Below are positions 1 through 6,647 of a DNA stretch of 7,047 bases, piece by piece (position 1 is the stretch's first letter; every line of letters starts with the position of its first letter). The notes under the pieces are model-generated. The model saw nothing but the letters and a program-made list of their open reading frames with translations. It was not told where the DNA came from and did not search any database. The DNA comes from Acidimicrobiaceae bacterium (GTDB lineage: Bacteria > Actinomycetota > Acidimicrobiia > Acidimicrobiales > RAAP-2). The DNA lies in the NCBI GenBank assembly GCA_003135595.1, contig PLCI01000133.1, positions 7,828 through 14,874 of the forward strand, given 5' to 3'. The translations under genes and the position numbers were made by a program.

Positions 1-510
1 CGAGAGCATGTCGTCGTGGACGCAGCGAGCGGGGCGTCGGGCGCGGGCGCGGGCCTTGCGGACTCGCTGCACTTCTCCGTGCTCGCCGACGACGTCACCG
101 CCTACGGGCTCCTCGATCACCGCCACACCGCCGAGATGGAACAAGAGCTCGACTGCGAGGTGCTCTTCACGCCGCACCTCGTGCCCGTCGACAGGGGACT
201 CCTCGCGACGTGCTACGCGAGGGCCGCCGAGGGCGTCGACACGCGCCGCGCGCTCGACGCGCTGCACGCTGCGTACGACGGGGAGCCGTTCGTCGTCGTC
301 ACGAGCGAGCCACCGCGCCCGAAGTCGGTGCGCGGCACGAACGTCGCGCACGTGACCGCGCGTGTCGACCCGCGAACCGGGTGGCTCGTCGCCCTGTGCG
401 CCATCGACAACCTCGGCAAGGGAGCAGCCGGGCAGGCGGTCCAGTGCGCGAACCTCGCGCTCGGGCTCCCCGAGACAGCGGGCCTCTCCGTGGCCGGGGT
501 GTGGCCATGA
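1..510 (+). CDS. argC: N-acetyl-gamma-glutamyl-phosphate reductase, C-terminal half (5' truncated by window)
   Basis: ArgC catalyses the NADPH-dependent reduction of N-acetylglutamyl-5-phosphate to N-acetylglutamate-5-semialdehyde, the third step of cytoplasmic arginine synthesis. The reading frame is open from base 1, so the gene enters from the left. The 169 visible residues are roughly the second half of a family usually near 340 residues. Visible family motifs, numbered from the first visible codon, are the SGASGAG loop (10-16), the HRHTAEM segment (40-46) that corresponds to the conserved HxHxPE motif with the catalytic His, the FTPHLVPVDRG strand, and the strongly conserved DNLGKGAAGQAVQ helix near the end. 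The catalytic Cys and the NADPH-binding Rossmann domain lie upstream and cannot be checked. The consensus Pro of HxHxPE is Ala here, and the Arg that often follows SGAG is Ala. The stop codon overlaps the argJ start by 4 bp (ATGA). Identification is secure. Confidence 0.96.
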   Translation, partial: REHVVVDAASGASGAGAGLADSLHFSVLADDVTAYGLLDHRHTAEMEQELDCEVLFTPHLVPVDRGLLATCYARAAEGVDTRRALDALHAAYDGEPFVVVTSEPPRPKSVRGTNVAHVTARVDPRTGWLVALCAIDNLGKGAAGQAVQCANLALGLPETAGLSVAGVWP

Positions 511-1676
511 GCGTGGTCGCGCCGAGGGGGTTCGCCGCCGCCGGGGCGCACCTCGGCATCAAGGGCTCAGGGACGCCCGACGCCGCGGTCGTCGCGTGCA
601 CGACACAGGTCCCGGCCAGCGCGGCGGGCATGTTCACCTCGAACCTCGCCGCTGCCGCGGCCGTTCGTGTCTCGCGGGCCCACCTCGCTGAGACCGGCGG
701 CCGCGTGCGAGCCGTCGTCCTCACGTCGGGCAACGCGAACGCCGCGACCGGCGAGCCGGGCCGACGCCGAGCCGAGGGGCTGTGCGCGACGGTTGCCGGC
801 GCGCTCGATGCGCCGAGGGACCAGGTGCTCGTGGCGCAGACCGGCCTGATCGGCGTGCCCTTCGAGTTCGAGCGGTGCGACCAGGGGCTTCGCGAGCTGT
901 GCGCGGCGATGGGGACGACGAGCCAGCACGGCGACGACGCCTCGGTTGCGATCCTGACCACGGACACGAGGCCGAAGACGTTCGCCTGGACCGACGGTCG
1001 CTTCACCGTCGGGGCCATGGCAAAGGGGGTCGCGATGCTCGCGCCCACCATGGCGACGATGCTGGCGGTGCTCACGACTGATGCGGCATGCGAGCCCGAC
1101 GTGCTCGCCGCGCTGCTGCGCGCGGCGGTCGCGCCCACGTTCAACAGCGTGCACGTCGACGGCGACACCTCTACGAACGACACCGCGCTGGTCCTCGCCT
1201 CGGGGATGGCCGGACCCGTCGATCCCGTCCTGCTGGGATCGGTGCTCACCGAAGCGTGCGCGTCGCTCGCCCACGAGATGGTCGCGGACGCCGAGGGGGC
1301 GACCAGGCTCGCGACGGTGTCGGTGCGCGGCGCTCGAACGCACCACGAGGCGCACGTCGCGGCGCGCGCGGTGGCCGGCTCCCTCCTCGTCAAGTGCTCG
1401 CTCAACGGGGCCGATCCCTACTGGGGCCGGGTGGTGTCGTCGTTGGGCGCCGCGGGGGTCGGCTTCGAGATGGATCGCGTCTCGGTCGCCTATGGCGGGA
1501 CCGTCGTGTGCGCGGGCGGCGTCGGCGTAGGCCACGACGGCGCCGCGGTCGCGGCGCACCTCTCGGGACACGAGGTCTCGATCGAGTGCGACCTCGGACT
1601 CGGCGACGGCGCCGGCGCGATCCTGTGCTGCGACCTCGGCGAGGGCTACCTCGCCGAGAACCGGGGCACGTCATGA
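507..1676 (+). CDS. argJ: Glutamate N-acetyltransferase / ornithine acetyltransferase
   Basis: ArgJ transfers the acetyl group from N-acetylornithine to glutamate, releasing ornithine and regenerating N-acetylglutamate. Some members also use acetyl-CoA, which sequence reading cannot decide. The 389-residue length is normal. The protein is an Ntn-type autoprocessing enzyme: the cleavage motif is APTMATML (residues 179-186), with Thr184 the expected N-terminal nucleophile of the beta chain after Ala183-Thr184 cleavage. Other motifs are GNANA (75-79), QTGLIG (111-116, the oxyanion region), FNSVHVDGDTSTNDT (212-226, substrate loop) and DPYWGR near the C-terminal quarter. Deviations from the usual consensus are APNMATM to APTMATM, DPNWGR to DPYWGR, and a C-terminus ending ENRGTS. 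The start at 507 was chosen because it overlaps the argC stop as ATGA and gives the expected N-terminus; the frame is open further upstream but encodes nothing family-like. Translation is probably coupled to argC. Confidence 0.96.
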   Translation: MSVVAPRGFAAAGAHLGIKGSGTPDAAVVACTTQVPASAAGMFTSNLAAAAAVRVSRAHLAETGGRVRAVVLTSGNANAATGEPGRRRAEGLCATVAGALDAPRDQVLVAQTGLIGVPFEFERCDQGLRELCAAMGTTSQHGDDASVAILTTDTRPKTFAWTDGRFTVGAMAKGVAMLAPTMATMLAVLTTDAACEPDVLAALLRAAVAPTFNSVHVDGDTSTNDTALVLASGMAGPVDPVLLGSVLTEACASLAHEMVADAEGATRLATVSVRGARTHHEAHVAARAVAGSLLVKCSLNGADPYWGRVVSSLGAAGVGFEMDRVSVAYGGTVVCAGGVGVGHDGAAVAAHLSGHEVSIECDLGLGDGAGAILCCDLGEGYLAENRGTS

Positions 1677-2560
1677 GCAACGCCTCGAGCGACGCGCGCT
1701 CGCGGCCCGCCGACGTCGCCGCGATCCTCGTCGAGGCGCTGCCGTACATTCGCCGGTTCGCGGGCTCGATCGTCGTCGTCAAGTTCGGCGGTGCCGCGCT
1801 CGCGGGGTCGACGGACCCTGAAGCGGCGCTCGCCTCGTTCGCCGAGGACGTCGCGCTCCTGCGGTCGGTGGGCCTCGCGCCGGTGGTCGTCCACGGCGGC
1901 GGACCCCAGATCGAAGAGCTGCTCGCACGACTCGGGATCAGCTCGCAGTTCCAAGACGGCCACCGCGTCACCGACGCCGAGACGCTCGAGATCGCAAGGA
2001 TGGTCCTCGTGGGGAAGGTGAACAGCGAGATCGTCGCGGCGATCAACGTCCACGGCGCGCTCGCGGTCGGGCTGTCCGGCTTCGATGCCAACCTGCTGCA
2101 GGTCGGGCTCCGTGACGAGCAGCTCGGCTACGTCGGCAACGTCGACGCCGTCAACCCGTCGCTGCTCCATGGGCTGCTCGCCCAGGGCCTCATCCCCGTC
2201 GTCGCGACAATGGGCTCGGATCTCGGCGGGCAGGCCTACAACGTGAACGCCGACGCGGTGGCCGGTGCGCTGGCGGGCTCACTCAAGGCGACCCGGCTCG
2301 TGATGCTGACGGACGTCGACGGCGTGCGCAGCGACCCGGCGGACGTCGGGTCCACGATCCCGCGGCTGCGTGCCGACGAGCTCGACGCGATGGTGACCGC
2401 CGGCACGGCGACAGGCGGCATGGTGCCCAAGGCCAGAGCCTGCGTCGCGGCGGTGCGCGCCGGCGTCGAGGCCGCGCACCTGCTGGACGGGACCGTCGCG
2501 CACGCGGTGCTGCTCGAGCTGTTCACCGACAGCGGCGTCGGGACCATGGTGACGGCATGA
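1673..2560 (+). CDS. argB: N-acetylglutamate kinase, arginine-sensitive type
   Basis: ArgB phosphorylates N-acetylglutamate with ATP, the second step of the pathway and usually its feedback-controlled one. The 295 residues match the family. The amino acid kinase fold is marked by VVVKFGGAA (34-42, with the catalytic Lys37), VVHGGGPQI, GHRVTDAET, GKVNSEIV, NVNAD (190-194, with the Asp expected to organise the active site), LTDVDGV, and GGMVPK (248-253, with a second catalytic Lys). The N-terminal helix segment ending EALPYIRRFAG (21-31) and the C-terminal HAVLLELFTDSGVGTMV are the two signatures of the hexameric, arginine-inhibited kinases known from Pseudomonas, Thermotoga and Mycobacterium. 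I therefore infer feedback inhibition by arginine. The start at 1673 overlaps the argJ stop (ATGA); the frame extends upstream to 1088 but that part is a shadow of argJ. The argF start overlaps the stop directly, leaving no room for argD. Confidence 0.97.
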   Translation: MSNASSDARSRPADVAAILVEALPYIRRFAGSIVVVKFGGAALAGSTDPEAALASFAEDVALLRSVGLAPVVVHGGGPQIEELLARLGISSQFQDGHRVTDAETLEIARMVLVGKVNSEIVAAINVHGALAVGLSGFDANLLQVGLRDEQLGYVGNVDAVNPSLLHGLLAQGLIPVVATMGSDLGGQAYNVNADAVAGALAGSLKATRLVMLTDVDGVRSDPADVGSTIPRLRADELDAMVTAGTATGGMVPKARACVAAVRAGVEAAHLLDGTVAHAVLLELFTDSGVGTMVTA

Positions 2561-3495
2561 CCCGGCACTTCTTGGAGGTCGACGACCTCTCGGCGAGCGA
2601 GCTCGCCGAGGTCCTGGCGGCTTCGCGCGCGGACAACGGCCGACTGCTCGCGGGCCTTGGCGTCGCCGTCGTCATGACGCTGCCGTCGACGAGGACGAGG
2701 AACTCGACTGAGATGGCCGTGACCGACCTCGGCGGCCACGCCGTCGCGCTCGCCGGGGGCGAGGTGGGCATCGACGCGCGCGAGACGGCCGAGGACGTGG
2801 CACGGACGCTCGCCCAGTACCACCGCGCGATCTGCGTCCGGGTCACCGATCACGAGGTGCTGGTGCGCATGGCGAAGGCGATCGACGACGCCGGGCTCGA
2901 TGTGCCGGTCGTGAACCTGCTCTCTTCGATGGGCCATCCCGTCCAGGCGCTCGCGGACCTGCTCACGATCGCCGATCTCTGCCCGGGCCGCGTCGAGGGG
3001 CTCCGGGGAGCGCGCATCGCCTGGATCGGCGACTCGAACAACGTCGCTCGGTCGCTGTCGCTGGGCGCGGTCGCGCTCGGCATGCACGTCACGGTGAGCT
3101 CGCCGGAGCGCTACCGGTTCGGGGCGGCGGACCTCGAGCGCGTCGCCTCGCACGCGCAGCGAGCCGGGCTCGGCGGCGCACTCGTGCAGGCCGACGAGCC
3201 CGCCGCGGCAGTCGCGGGCGCGCTCGCGGTGTGCACCGACGTCTGGGCCTCGATGGGCCAGGAGCACGAGCGCGACGCTCGCATGGCGGCATTCAGCGGC
3301 TTCCGGGTCGACACCGCCCTGCTCGAACTCGCCTCACCGGACGCGGTCCTGCTGCACTGCCTGCCGGCGCACCGTGGCGAGGAGGTCACCGCCGAGATCC
3401 TCGACGGCCCCCGCAGCAGGGTGTGGCAGCAGACCGCGCACCGCCGCACCGCGATGCGCGGCCTGCTTGCGTGGCTCGTCTCGAGGGCACCATGA
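2557..3495 (+). CDS. argF: Ornithine carbamoyltransferase (divergent)
   Basis: ArgF condenses ornithine with carbamoyl phosphate to give citrulline; the enzyme is a cytoplasmic trimer or a multiple of one. The 312 residues fit the family. The carbamoyl-phosphate domain has PSTRTR (43-48) and a version of the conserved histidine motif, GHPVQALADLLTI (126-138). The ornithine domain has GDSNNVARSL (158-167), DVWASMG (228-234, the SMG loop) and HCLPAHRGEEVT (267-278, with the catalytic Cys268). The STRTR and SMG loops point to true OTCase rather than acetyl- or succinyl-ornithine carbamoyltransferase. Unusual points are Val129 where HPCQ or HPTQ is normal, NLLSSMGHP in place of the common NxLTDxxHP, STE instead of SFE after STRTR, and TAHRR instead of the C-terminal AENR. 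The start overlaps the argB stop (ATGA), and the N-terminus MTRHFLEVDDLS matches the family start. Function is likely, though a shifted substrate cannot be excluded by eye. Confidence 0.92.
   Translation: MTRHFLEVDDLSASELAEVLAASRADNGRLLAGLGVAVVMTLPSTRTRNSTEMAVTDLGGHAVALAGGEVGIDARETAEDVARTLAQYHRAICVRVTDHEVLVRMAKAIDDAGLDVPVVNLLSSMGHPVQALADLLTIADLCPGRVEGLRGARIAWIGDSNNVARSLSLGAVALGMHVTVSSPERYRFGAADLERVASHAQRAGLGGALVQADEPAAAVAGALAVCTDVWASMGQEHERDARMAAFSGFRVDTALLELASPDAVLLHCLPAHRGEEVTAEILDGPRSRVWQQTAHRRTAMRGLLAWLVSRAP
3483..3487 (+). promoter_or_regulatory. Shine-Dalgarno sequence for argR
   Basis: GAGGG lies inside the last codons of argF, 4 bases before the ATG at 3492. It supports that start and is one of the clearer ribosome binding sites in the window. 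Spacing is short, so re-initiation from argF probably also contributes. Confidence 0.5.
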
Positions 3496-4019
3496 CCAAG
3501 ACGCAGCGCCAGCACCGGATCGCCCAGATCCTCTCGTCCTCGACGGTGACCTCCCAAGTCCAGCTCGTCGGACTCCTGCACGCCGAGGGGATCTCGGCGA
3601 CCCAGGCGACGGTCTCGAGGGACCTCGTCGAACTCGGCGTGGTGAAGGTTCGCAATGACGGCGGGGCGCGGACCCTCGCGCTCCCGAGTGCCGCCATCGC
3701 GCTCCGCGCCCAGCCCGAGCACCTCCGTCGCGTCCTGTCCGAGTGGGTCGTCGACGTGACGAGCGCCGGCCCGATGGTCGTCGTGAAGACGCCGCCGGGC
3801 TGCGCGCACGTGGTCGCCTCGGCACTCGATCGGGGGGTCATCGAGGGCACGCTCGGGACGGTCGCCGGGGATGACACGATCTTCGTGGTGGTCGACGAGC
3901 GCATGGGTGGGGCCGCCATGGCGAAGAAGCTGCGAGCGACTGCGGGGCTCGAGGCAGCGTCGACGTCGACGGCCACACGGGCTCGAGCACCGCACACGCC
4001 GACGAAGAAGGGACGCTGA
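3492..4019 (+). CDS. argR: Arginine repressor ArgR
   Basis: ArgR is a hexameric transcription factor that binds ARG boxes when loaded with L-arginine and usually represses the biosynthetic operon. The N-terminal winged-helix domain spans about residues 1-65, with the recognition segment TQATVSRDLVELGVVKVR (37-54), a textbook ArgR match. The C-terminal oligomerisation and arginine-binding domain follows, with TPPGCAHVVASALD (100-113) and GTVAGDDTIFVV (122-133); Asp127-Asp128 are the arginine-contacting pair of the family. The protein has 175 residues, slightly long, because a tail of about 22 residues rich in Ala, Thr, Arg and Lys (to KKGR) follows the core. The start at 3492 overlaps the argF stop (ATGA). 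Its place between argF and argG is typical of actinobacteria and implies autoregulation if the operon promoter upstream of argC carries an ARG box. That promoter is outside the window. Confidence 0.96.
   Translation: MTKTQRQHRIAQILSSSTVTSQVQLVGLLHAEGISATQATVSRDLVELGVVKVRNDGGARTLALPSAAIALRAQPEHLRRVLSEWVVDVTSAGPMVVVKTPPGCAHVVASALDRGVIEGTLGTVAGDDTIFVVVDERMGGAAMAKKLRATAGLEAASTSTATRARAPHTPTKKGR
4007..4013 (+). promoter_or_regulatory. Shine-Dalgarno sequence for argG
   Basis: GAAGGGA sits 7 bases before the ATG at 4021, inside the last codons of argR. It supports that start. This is the only junction that does not use a 4-bp overlap, so argG appears able to initiate independently. Confidence 0.6.
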
Positions 4020-4020
4020 G

Positions 4021-5247
4021 ATGACCAAGAAGGTGGCGCTCGCCTACAGCGGCGGGCTCGACACGTCCGTCGCGGTGCGCTGGATGCACGAGGAGTGGGG
4101 GGTCGAGGTCCACTGCGTCGCGGTCGACGTCGGCCAGGGAGCCGGCGACGGCGCGGGCAACGACACGCTCGTCGAGCGCGCCATGGCCGCCGGCGCGGCT
4201 GGCTGCATCGTGATCGACGCCCGACGCGAGATGGCCGAGGAGTTCTGCGCACCGGCGCTCGTCGCCAACGCGCGCTACGAGGGCAAGTACCCACTCGTCT
4301 CGGCGCTGTCGCGACCCGTCATCGTCCGGCACCTCGTCGCCGAGGCGCGGCGAGTCGGCGCCGAGGCCGTCGCGCACGGCTGCACCGCGAAGGGCAACGA
4401 CCAGGTTCGCTTCGACGTGGGGACGCGGACCCTCGCGCCGGACCTCGAGGTGCTGGCGCCCGCGCGCGTGTGGCAGATGACGCGGGCCGACGCTGTCGCC
4501 TACGCGGCGAAGTGGTCGATCCCGATCGAGGCGACCGCAGAGAAGATCTACTCGATCGACGAGAACCTCTTCGGTCGCGCGATCGAGTGCGGCGAGATCG
4601 AGGACCCCTGGGCGACGCCGCCGGAGGAGCCCTACACGCTCACCAAGCTGACCGAACCCGACGACGCGACATTCACTGTCGGCTTCGAGGCCGGGCGACC
4701 GGTGTCGCTCGATGGGACCGCGCTGGACCTCCAGTCGCTGCTGGCCGCGGTCAGCCGCCTCACCGGTGCGCGCGGCTTCGGTCGGCTCGACATGGTCGAG
4801 AACCGGCGGGTCGGGATCAAGTCAAGGGAGGTCTACGAGTGCCCCGGCGCCCTCGCGCTGATCGCGGCGCACCAGGACCTCGAGGACCTGACGCTCGAGC
4901 GCGACGTGCACCACGAGAAGGCGCGCCTGGAGTCGAGGTGGTCCGAGCTCGTCTACGACGGCATGTGGTTCTCGCCGCTCAAGTCGGCGTTCGACGCGTT
5001 CTTCGCCGAAACCCAGCGCTTCGTCACCGGCGAGGTGCGCCTGCGGGTCTCGGCCCCGGGCGCGCTGCGCGTCGAGGGGCGACGGAGCCCGGTCGCCCTC
5101 TACGACCACGGCCTCGCCACCTACGACGCCGCCGACACGTTCCGGCACGCCGACGCCGAGGGCTTCGTCCGGCTCTGGGGGCTCGGTGTGCAGACGTGGG
5201 CGGCACGCCAGGCGCGTGCCGCCGAGCGGCCGGCCCCCCCGGCATGA
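4021..5247 (+). CDS. argG: Argininosuccinate synthase
   Basis: ArgG joins citrulline and aspartate using ATP to form argininosuccinate, a cytoplasmic step. The 408 residues match the roughly 400-residue bacterial class. The N-terminal nucleotide-binding domain begins at once with AYSGGLDTSV (8-17, the PP-loop that binds ATP pyrophosphate). EGKYPLVSALSRPVI follows, then HGCTAKGNDQVRF (119-131), where the usual HGCTGKGNDQVRF has Gly123 changed to Ala. The synthetase domain shows SIDENLFGRAIECGEIEDPW and VENRRVGIKSREVYECPG (259-276), both strongly conserved substrate-binding regions. The start at 4021 is fixed by the catalytic loop beginning at residue 8 and by the upstream GAAGGGA; the open frame from 3871 is an argR shadow. 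It lies 1 base after argR and overlaps argH by 4 bp. The last codons contain a run of seven C (5234-5240), giving the tail ERPAPPA. Identification is secure. Confidence 0.97.
   Translation: MTKKVALAYSGGLDTSVAVRWMHEEWGVEVHCVAVDVGQGAGDGAGNDTLVERAMAAGAAGCIVIDARREMAEEFCAPALVANARYEGKYPLVSALSRPVIVRHLVAEARRVGAEAVAHGCTAKGNDQVRFDVGTRTLAPDLEVLAPARVWQMTRADAVAYAAKWSIPIEATAEKIYSIDENLFGRAIECGEIEDPWATPPEEPYTLTKLTEPDDATFTVGFEAGRPVSLDGTALDLQSLLAAVSRLTGARGFGRLDMVENRRVGIKSREVYECPGALALIAAHQDLEDLTLERDVHHEKARLESRWSELVYDGMWFSPLKSAFDAFFAETQRFVTGEVRLRVSAPGALRVEGRRSPVALYDHGLATYDAADTFRHADAEGFVRLWGLGVQTWAARQARAAERPAPPA
5234..5241 (+). other. C7 run / possible -1 slippery heptamer at the argG-argH junction
   Basis: Seven consecutive C are followed by G. 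In the argG frame the bases 5235-5241 read C CCC CCG, matching the X XXY YYZ form of a -1 slippery site. The -1 frame from here runs through GGC into the argH ATG at 5244 with no stop, so slippage would fuse ArgG to ArgH. The pattern is visible; function is speculative. The run is also a likely place for mutation or sequencing indels. Confidence 0.25.
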
Positions 5248-6647
5248 CGCTGTGGTCGGGCCGCCTCGGCGGCGGCCTCGCCGACGAGATGGCGGCGTTC
5301 ACGGCCAGTCTCGGGTTCGACCGCCAGCTGTGGCAGGTGGACATTCAGGGCTCCCGGGCGCACGTCGCAGGTCTGCGCGCCGCGGGGCTCCTGAGCGACG
5401 CGGAGGCAGAGGCGCTCCTCGCCGCGCTCGGCGACGTCGGTGCCGAGCTCGACGCCGACACGTTCGTGTTCCTCGACAGCGACGAGGACATCCACACCGC
5501 GGTCGAGCGTCGAGTCACCGAGCTCATCGGCTCGACGGGCGCGAAGCTGCACACGGGCCGGAGCCGAAACGACCAGGTCGCCACGGACCTGCGCCTGTGG
5601 ACGCGGCACGCCATCGGCACGCTCGTCGACGCCGTCCTCGACCTCGCGACCACACTGCACGAGGCGGCGGATCGTGCCGGTGACGCCTATCTTCCCGGCT
5701 ACACGCACCTGCAGCGCGCCCAGCCGGTGCTGCTCAGCCACCACCTCCGGGCGCACGCGTGGGCGCTGCTGCGCGACGCCGAGCGTCTCGCCGACGCGGA
5801 TGCGCGCGCCGACTCGTCCCCCTTGGGCGCCGGCGCGCTCGCCGGGAGCTCGCTGCCGCTCGATCCAACGGTCGCCGCTCGAGCGCTCGGGTTCTCCACG
5901 ACCTTTCACAACAGCATCGACGCCGTGAGCGACCGCGACTTCGTCGCCGAGGTCCTGTTCTGCGCGGCGCTCTGCGGCGTGCACCTCTCGCGGATGGGCG
6001 AGGAGCTCGTCCTGTGGACGTCCGCGGAGTTCGGGTTCTGCGAGCTCGACGACCGCTACTCGACGGGCAGCTCGATGCTGCCCCAGAAGAAGAACCCCGA
6101 CGCCGCCGAGCTCGCCCGAGGCAAGGCGGGCCGACTGATCGGCAACCTCACGGGGCTGCTCGCGACGCTCAAGGGGCTGCCGCTCGCCTACAACCGCGAC
6201 CTCCAAGAGGACAAGGAGCCGCTCTTCGACTCGGTCGCCCAGCTGCGCGGCGCGCTCGGAGCGCTTCGCGGGTGCTATGCGACGGCCACGTTCAACACCG
6301 AGGCGATGGCCGTGGCGGCCGACGATGACGACGGCGTCGCCGTCGACCTCGCCGAGTGGCTCGTGGTGCGCGGGACGCCCTTCCGAGACGCGCACCACGC
6401 CGTGGGCGTGCTCGTGGCCCAGGCCCATGAGCGCGGCATCCGGCTGCGTGACGTCGTGGCCGCCGAGGACGGCTTCGACGACGAGGCGCTCTCGCTCTTC
6501 GAGCGAGGCGGCGCCGTGCGACGGCGCACGACACCCGGGGGAGCAGGACCGCTCCCGGGGACCTTCCAGCGCGCCGCGCTCGACGCCGCCATCGACGCCG
6601 CTCGCTCGCGCGCGTCCAGCCTGACAAGAGCCACCGCCGAGTCGTGA
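5244..6647 (+). CDS. argH: Argininosuccinate lyase
   Basis: ArgH splits argininosuccinate into arginine and fumarate, the last step of the pathway. It is a homotetramer of the fumarase/aspartase superfamily. The 467 residues match the family. The N-terminal LWSGRL motif is followed by DEDIHTAVERR (80-90), GAKLHTGRSRNDQVATDLRLW (about 99-119), YTHLQRAQPV (153-162, with the catalytic-type His155) and the superfamily signature GSSMLPQKKNPD (275-286) with the Ser276/Ser277 pair that includes the catalytic serine. The C-terminal region with AVRRRTTPGGAGP corresponds to the usual GGTAP-type end. No key residue appears lost. The start at 5244 overlaps the argG stop (ATGA); the open frame back to 4095 is an argG shadow. 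There is no convincing Shine-Dalgarno sequence, so translational coupling to argG is likely. The stop overlaps the glycosylase start as GTGA. Confidence 0.97.
   Translation: MTLWSGRLGGGLADEMAAFTASLGFDRQLWQVDIQGSRAHVAGLRAAGLLSDAEAEALLAALGDVGAELDADTFVFLDSDEDIHTAVERRVTELIGSTGAKLHTGRSRNDQVATDLRLWTRHAIGTLVDAVLDLATTLHEAADRAGDAYLPGYTHLQRAQPVLLSHHLRAHAWALLRDAERLADADARADSSPLGAGALAGSSLPLDPTVAARALGFSTTFHNSIDAVSDRDFVAEVLFCAALCGVHLSRMGEELVLWTSAEFGFCELDDRYSTGSSMLPQKKNPDAAELARGKAGRLIGNLTGLLATLKGLPLAYNRDLQEDKEPLFDSVAQLRGALGALRGCYATATFNTEAMAVAADDDDGVAVDLAEWLVVRGTPFRDAHHAVGVLVAQAHERGIRLRDVVAAEDGFDDEALSLFERGGAVRRRTTPGGAGPLPGTFQRAALDAAIDAARSRASSLTRATAES
5259..5277 (+). other. Perfect GC hairpin just inside argH
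   Basis: GGCCGCC at 5259-5265 and GGCGGCC at 5271-5277 are perfect reverse complements with a 5-base loop, starting 15 bases after the argH ATG begins. It could slow initiation or stall ribosomes near the preceding C7 run. Such stems are common by chance at this GC content. Confidence 0.25.
6491..6559 (+). repeat. Three consecutive hairpins near the 3' end of argH
   Basis: Three inverted repeats follow each other inside the last part of argH. CTCGCTC/GAGCGAG (6491-6497 and 6501-6507, loop TTC) and GCGCCGT/ACGGCGC (6511-6517 and 6521-6527, loop GCG) are perfect 7-bp stems. The third pairs GGGAGC with GCTCCC (6539-6544 and 6551-6556, 6-base loop) and extends by CCC/GGG across a 2-base bulge (6534-6559). 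No T-tract follows, so this is not a classic intrinsic terminator. It might affect passage of ribosomes or polymerase into the downstream gene, or it may be chance structure in GC-rich code. Confidence 0.35.

Noticed and set aside
299..1405. Long minus-strand open frame (368 codons) opposite argC and argJ
   Set aside because: It mirrors the codon structure of well-identified + strand genes at high GC, and its translation is Ala/Arg/Ser-rich with no recognisable family.
1088..1672. Upstream in-frame extension of argB
   Set aside because: The extension overlaps argJ and is Arg-rich nonsense; the NAGK N-terminal helix begins just after the ATG at 1673.
2236..3267. Minus-strand open frame opposite argB and argF
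   Set aside because: It spans a gene junction on the other strand and has low-complexity Arg-rich sequence with no family match I can see.
2557..3495. argF as an N-acetylornithine carbamoyltransferase that would bypass ArgJ
   Set aside because: The STRTR and SMG loops are those of ordinary OTCase, argJ is present, and the acetylornithine route would still need ArgD.
3958..3971. Perfect 14-base palindrome (CGTCGACGTCGACG) considered as an operator
   Set aside because: It lies within the argR tail encoding alternating Ser/Thr, is a simple repeat of GTCGAC, and does not resemble the AT-rich ARG box.
4095..5243. Upstream in-frame extension of argH, giving an 850-codon frame
   Set aside because: It is the +3 shadow of argG; the ArgH family N-terminus starts at the ATG at 5244. 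It is relevant only to the slippage idea near 5235.
5121..6428. Long minus-strand open frame (435 codons) opposite argH
   Set aside because: Antisense shadow of argH; the translation shows no domain or motif, and absence of stops is expected at this GC content.
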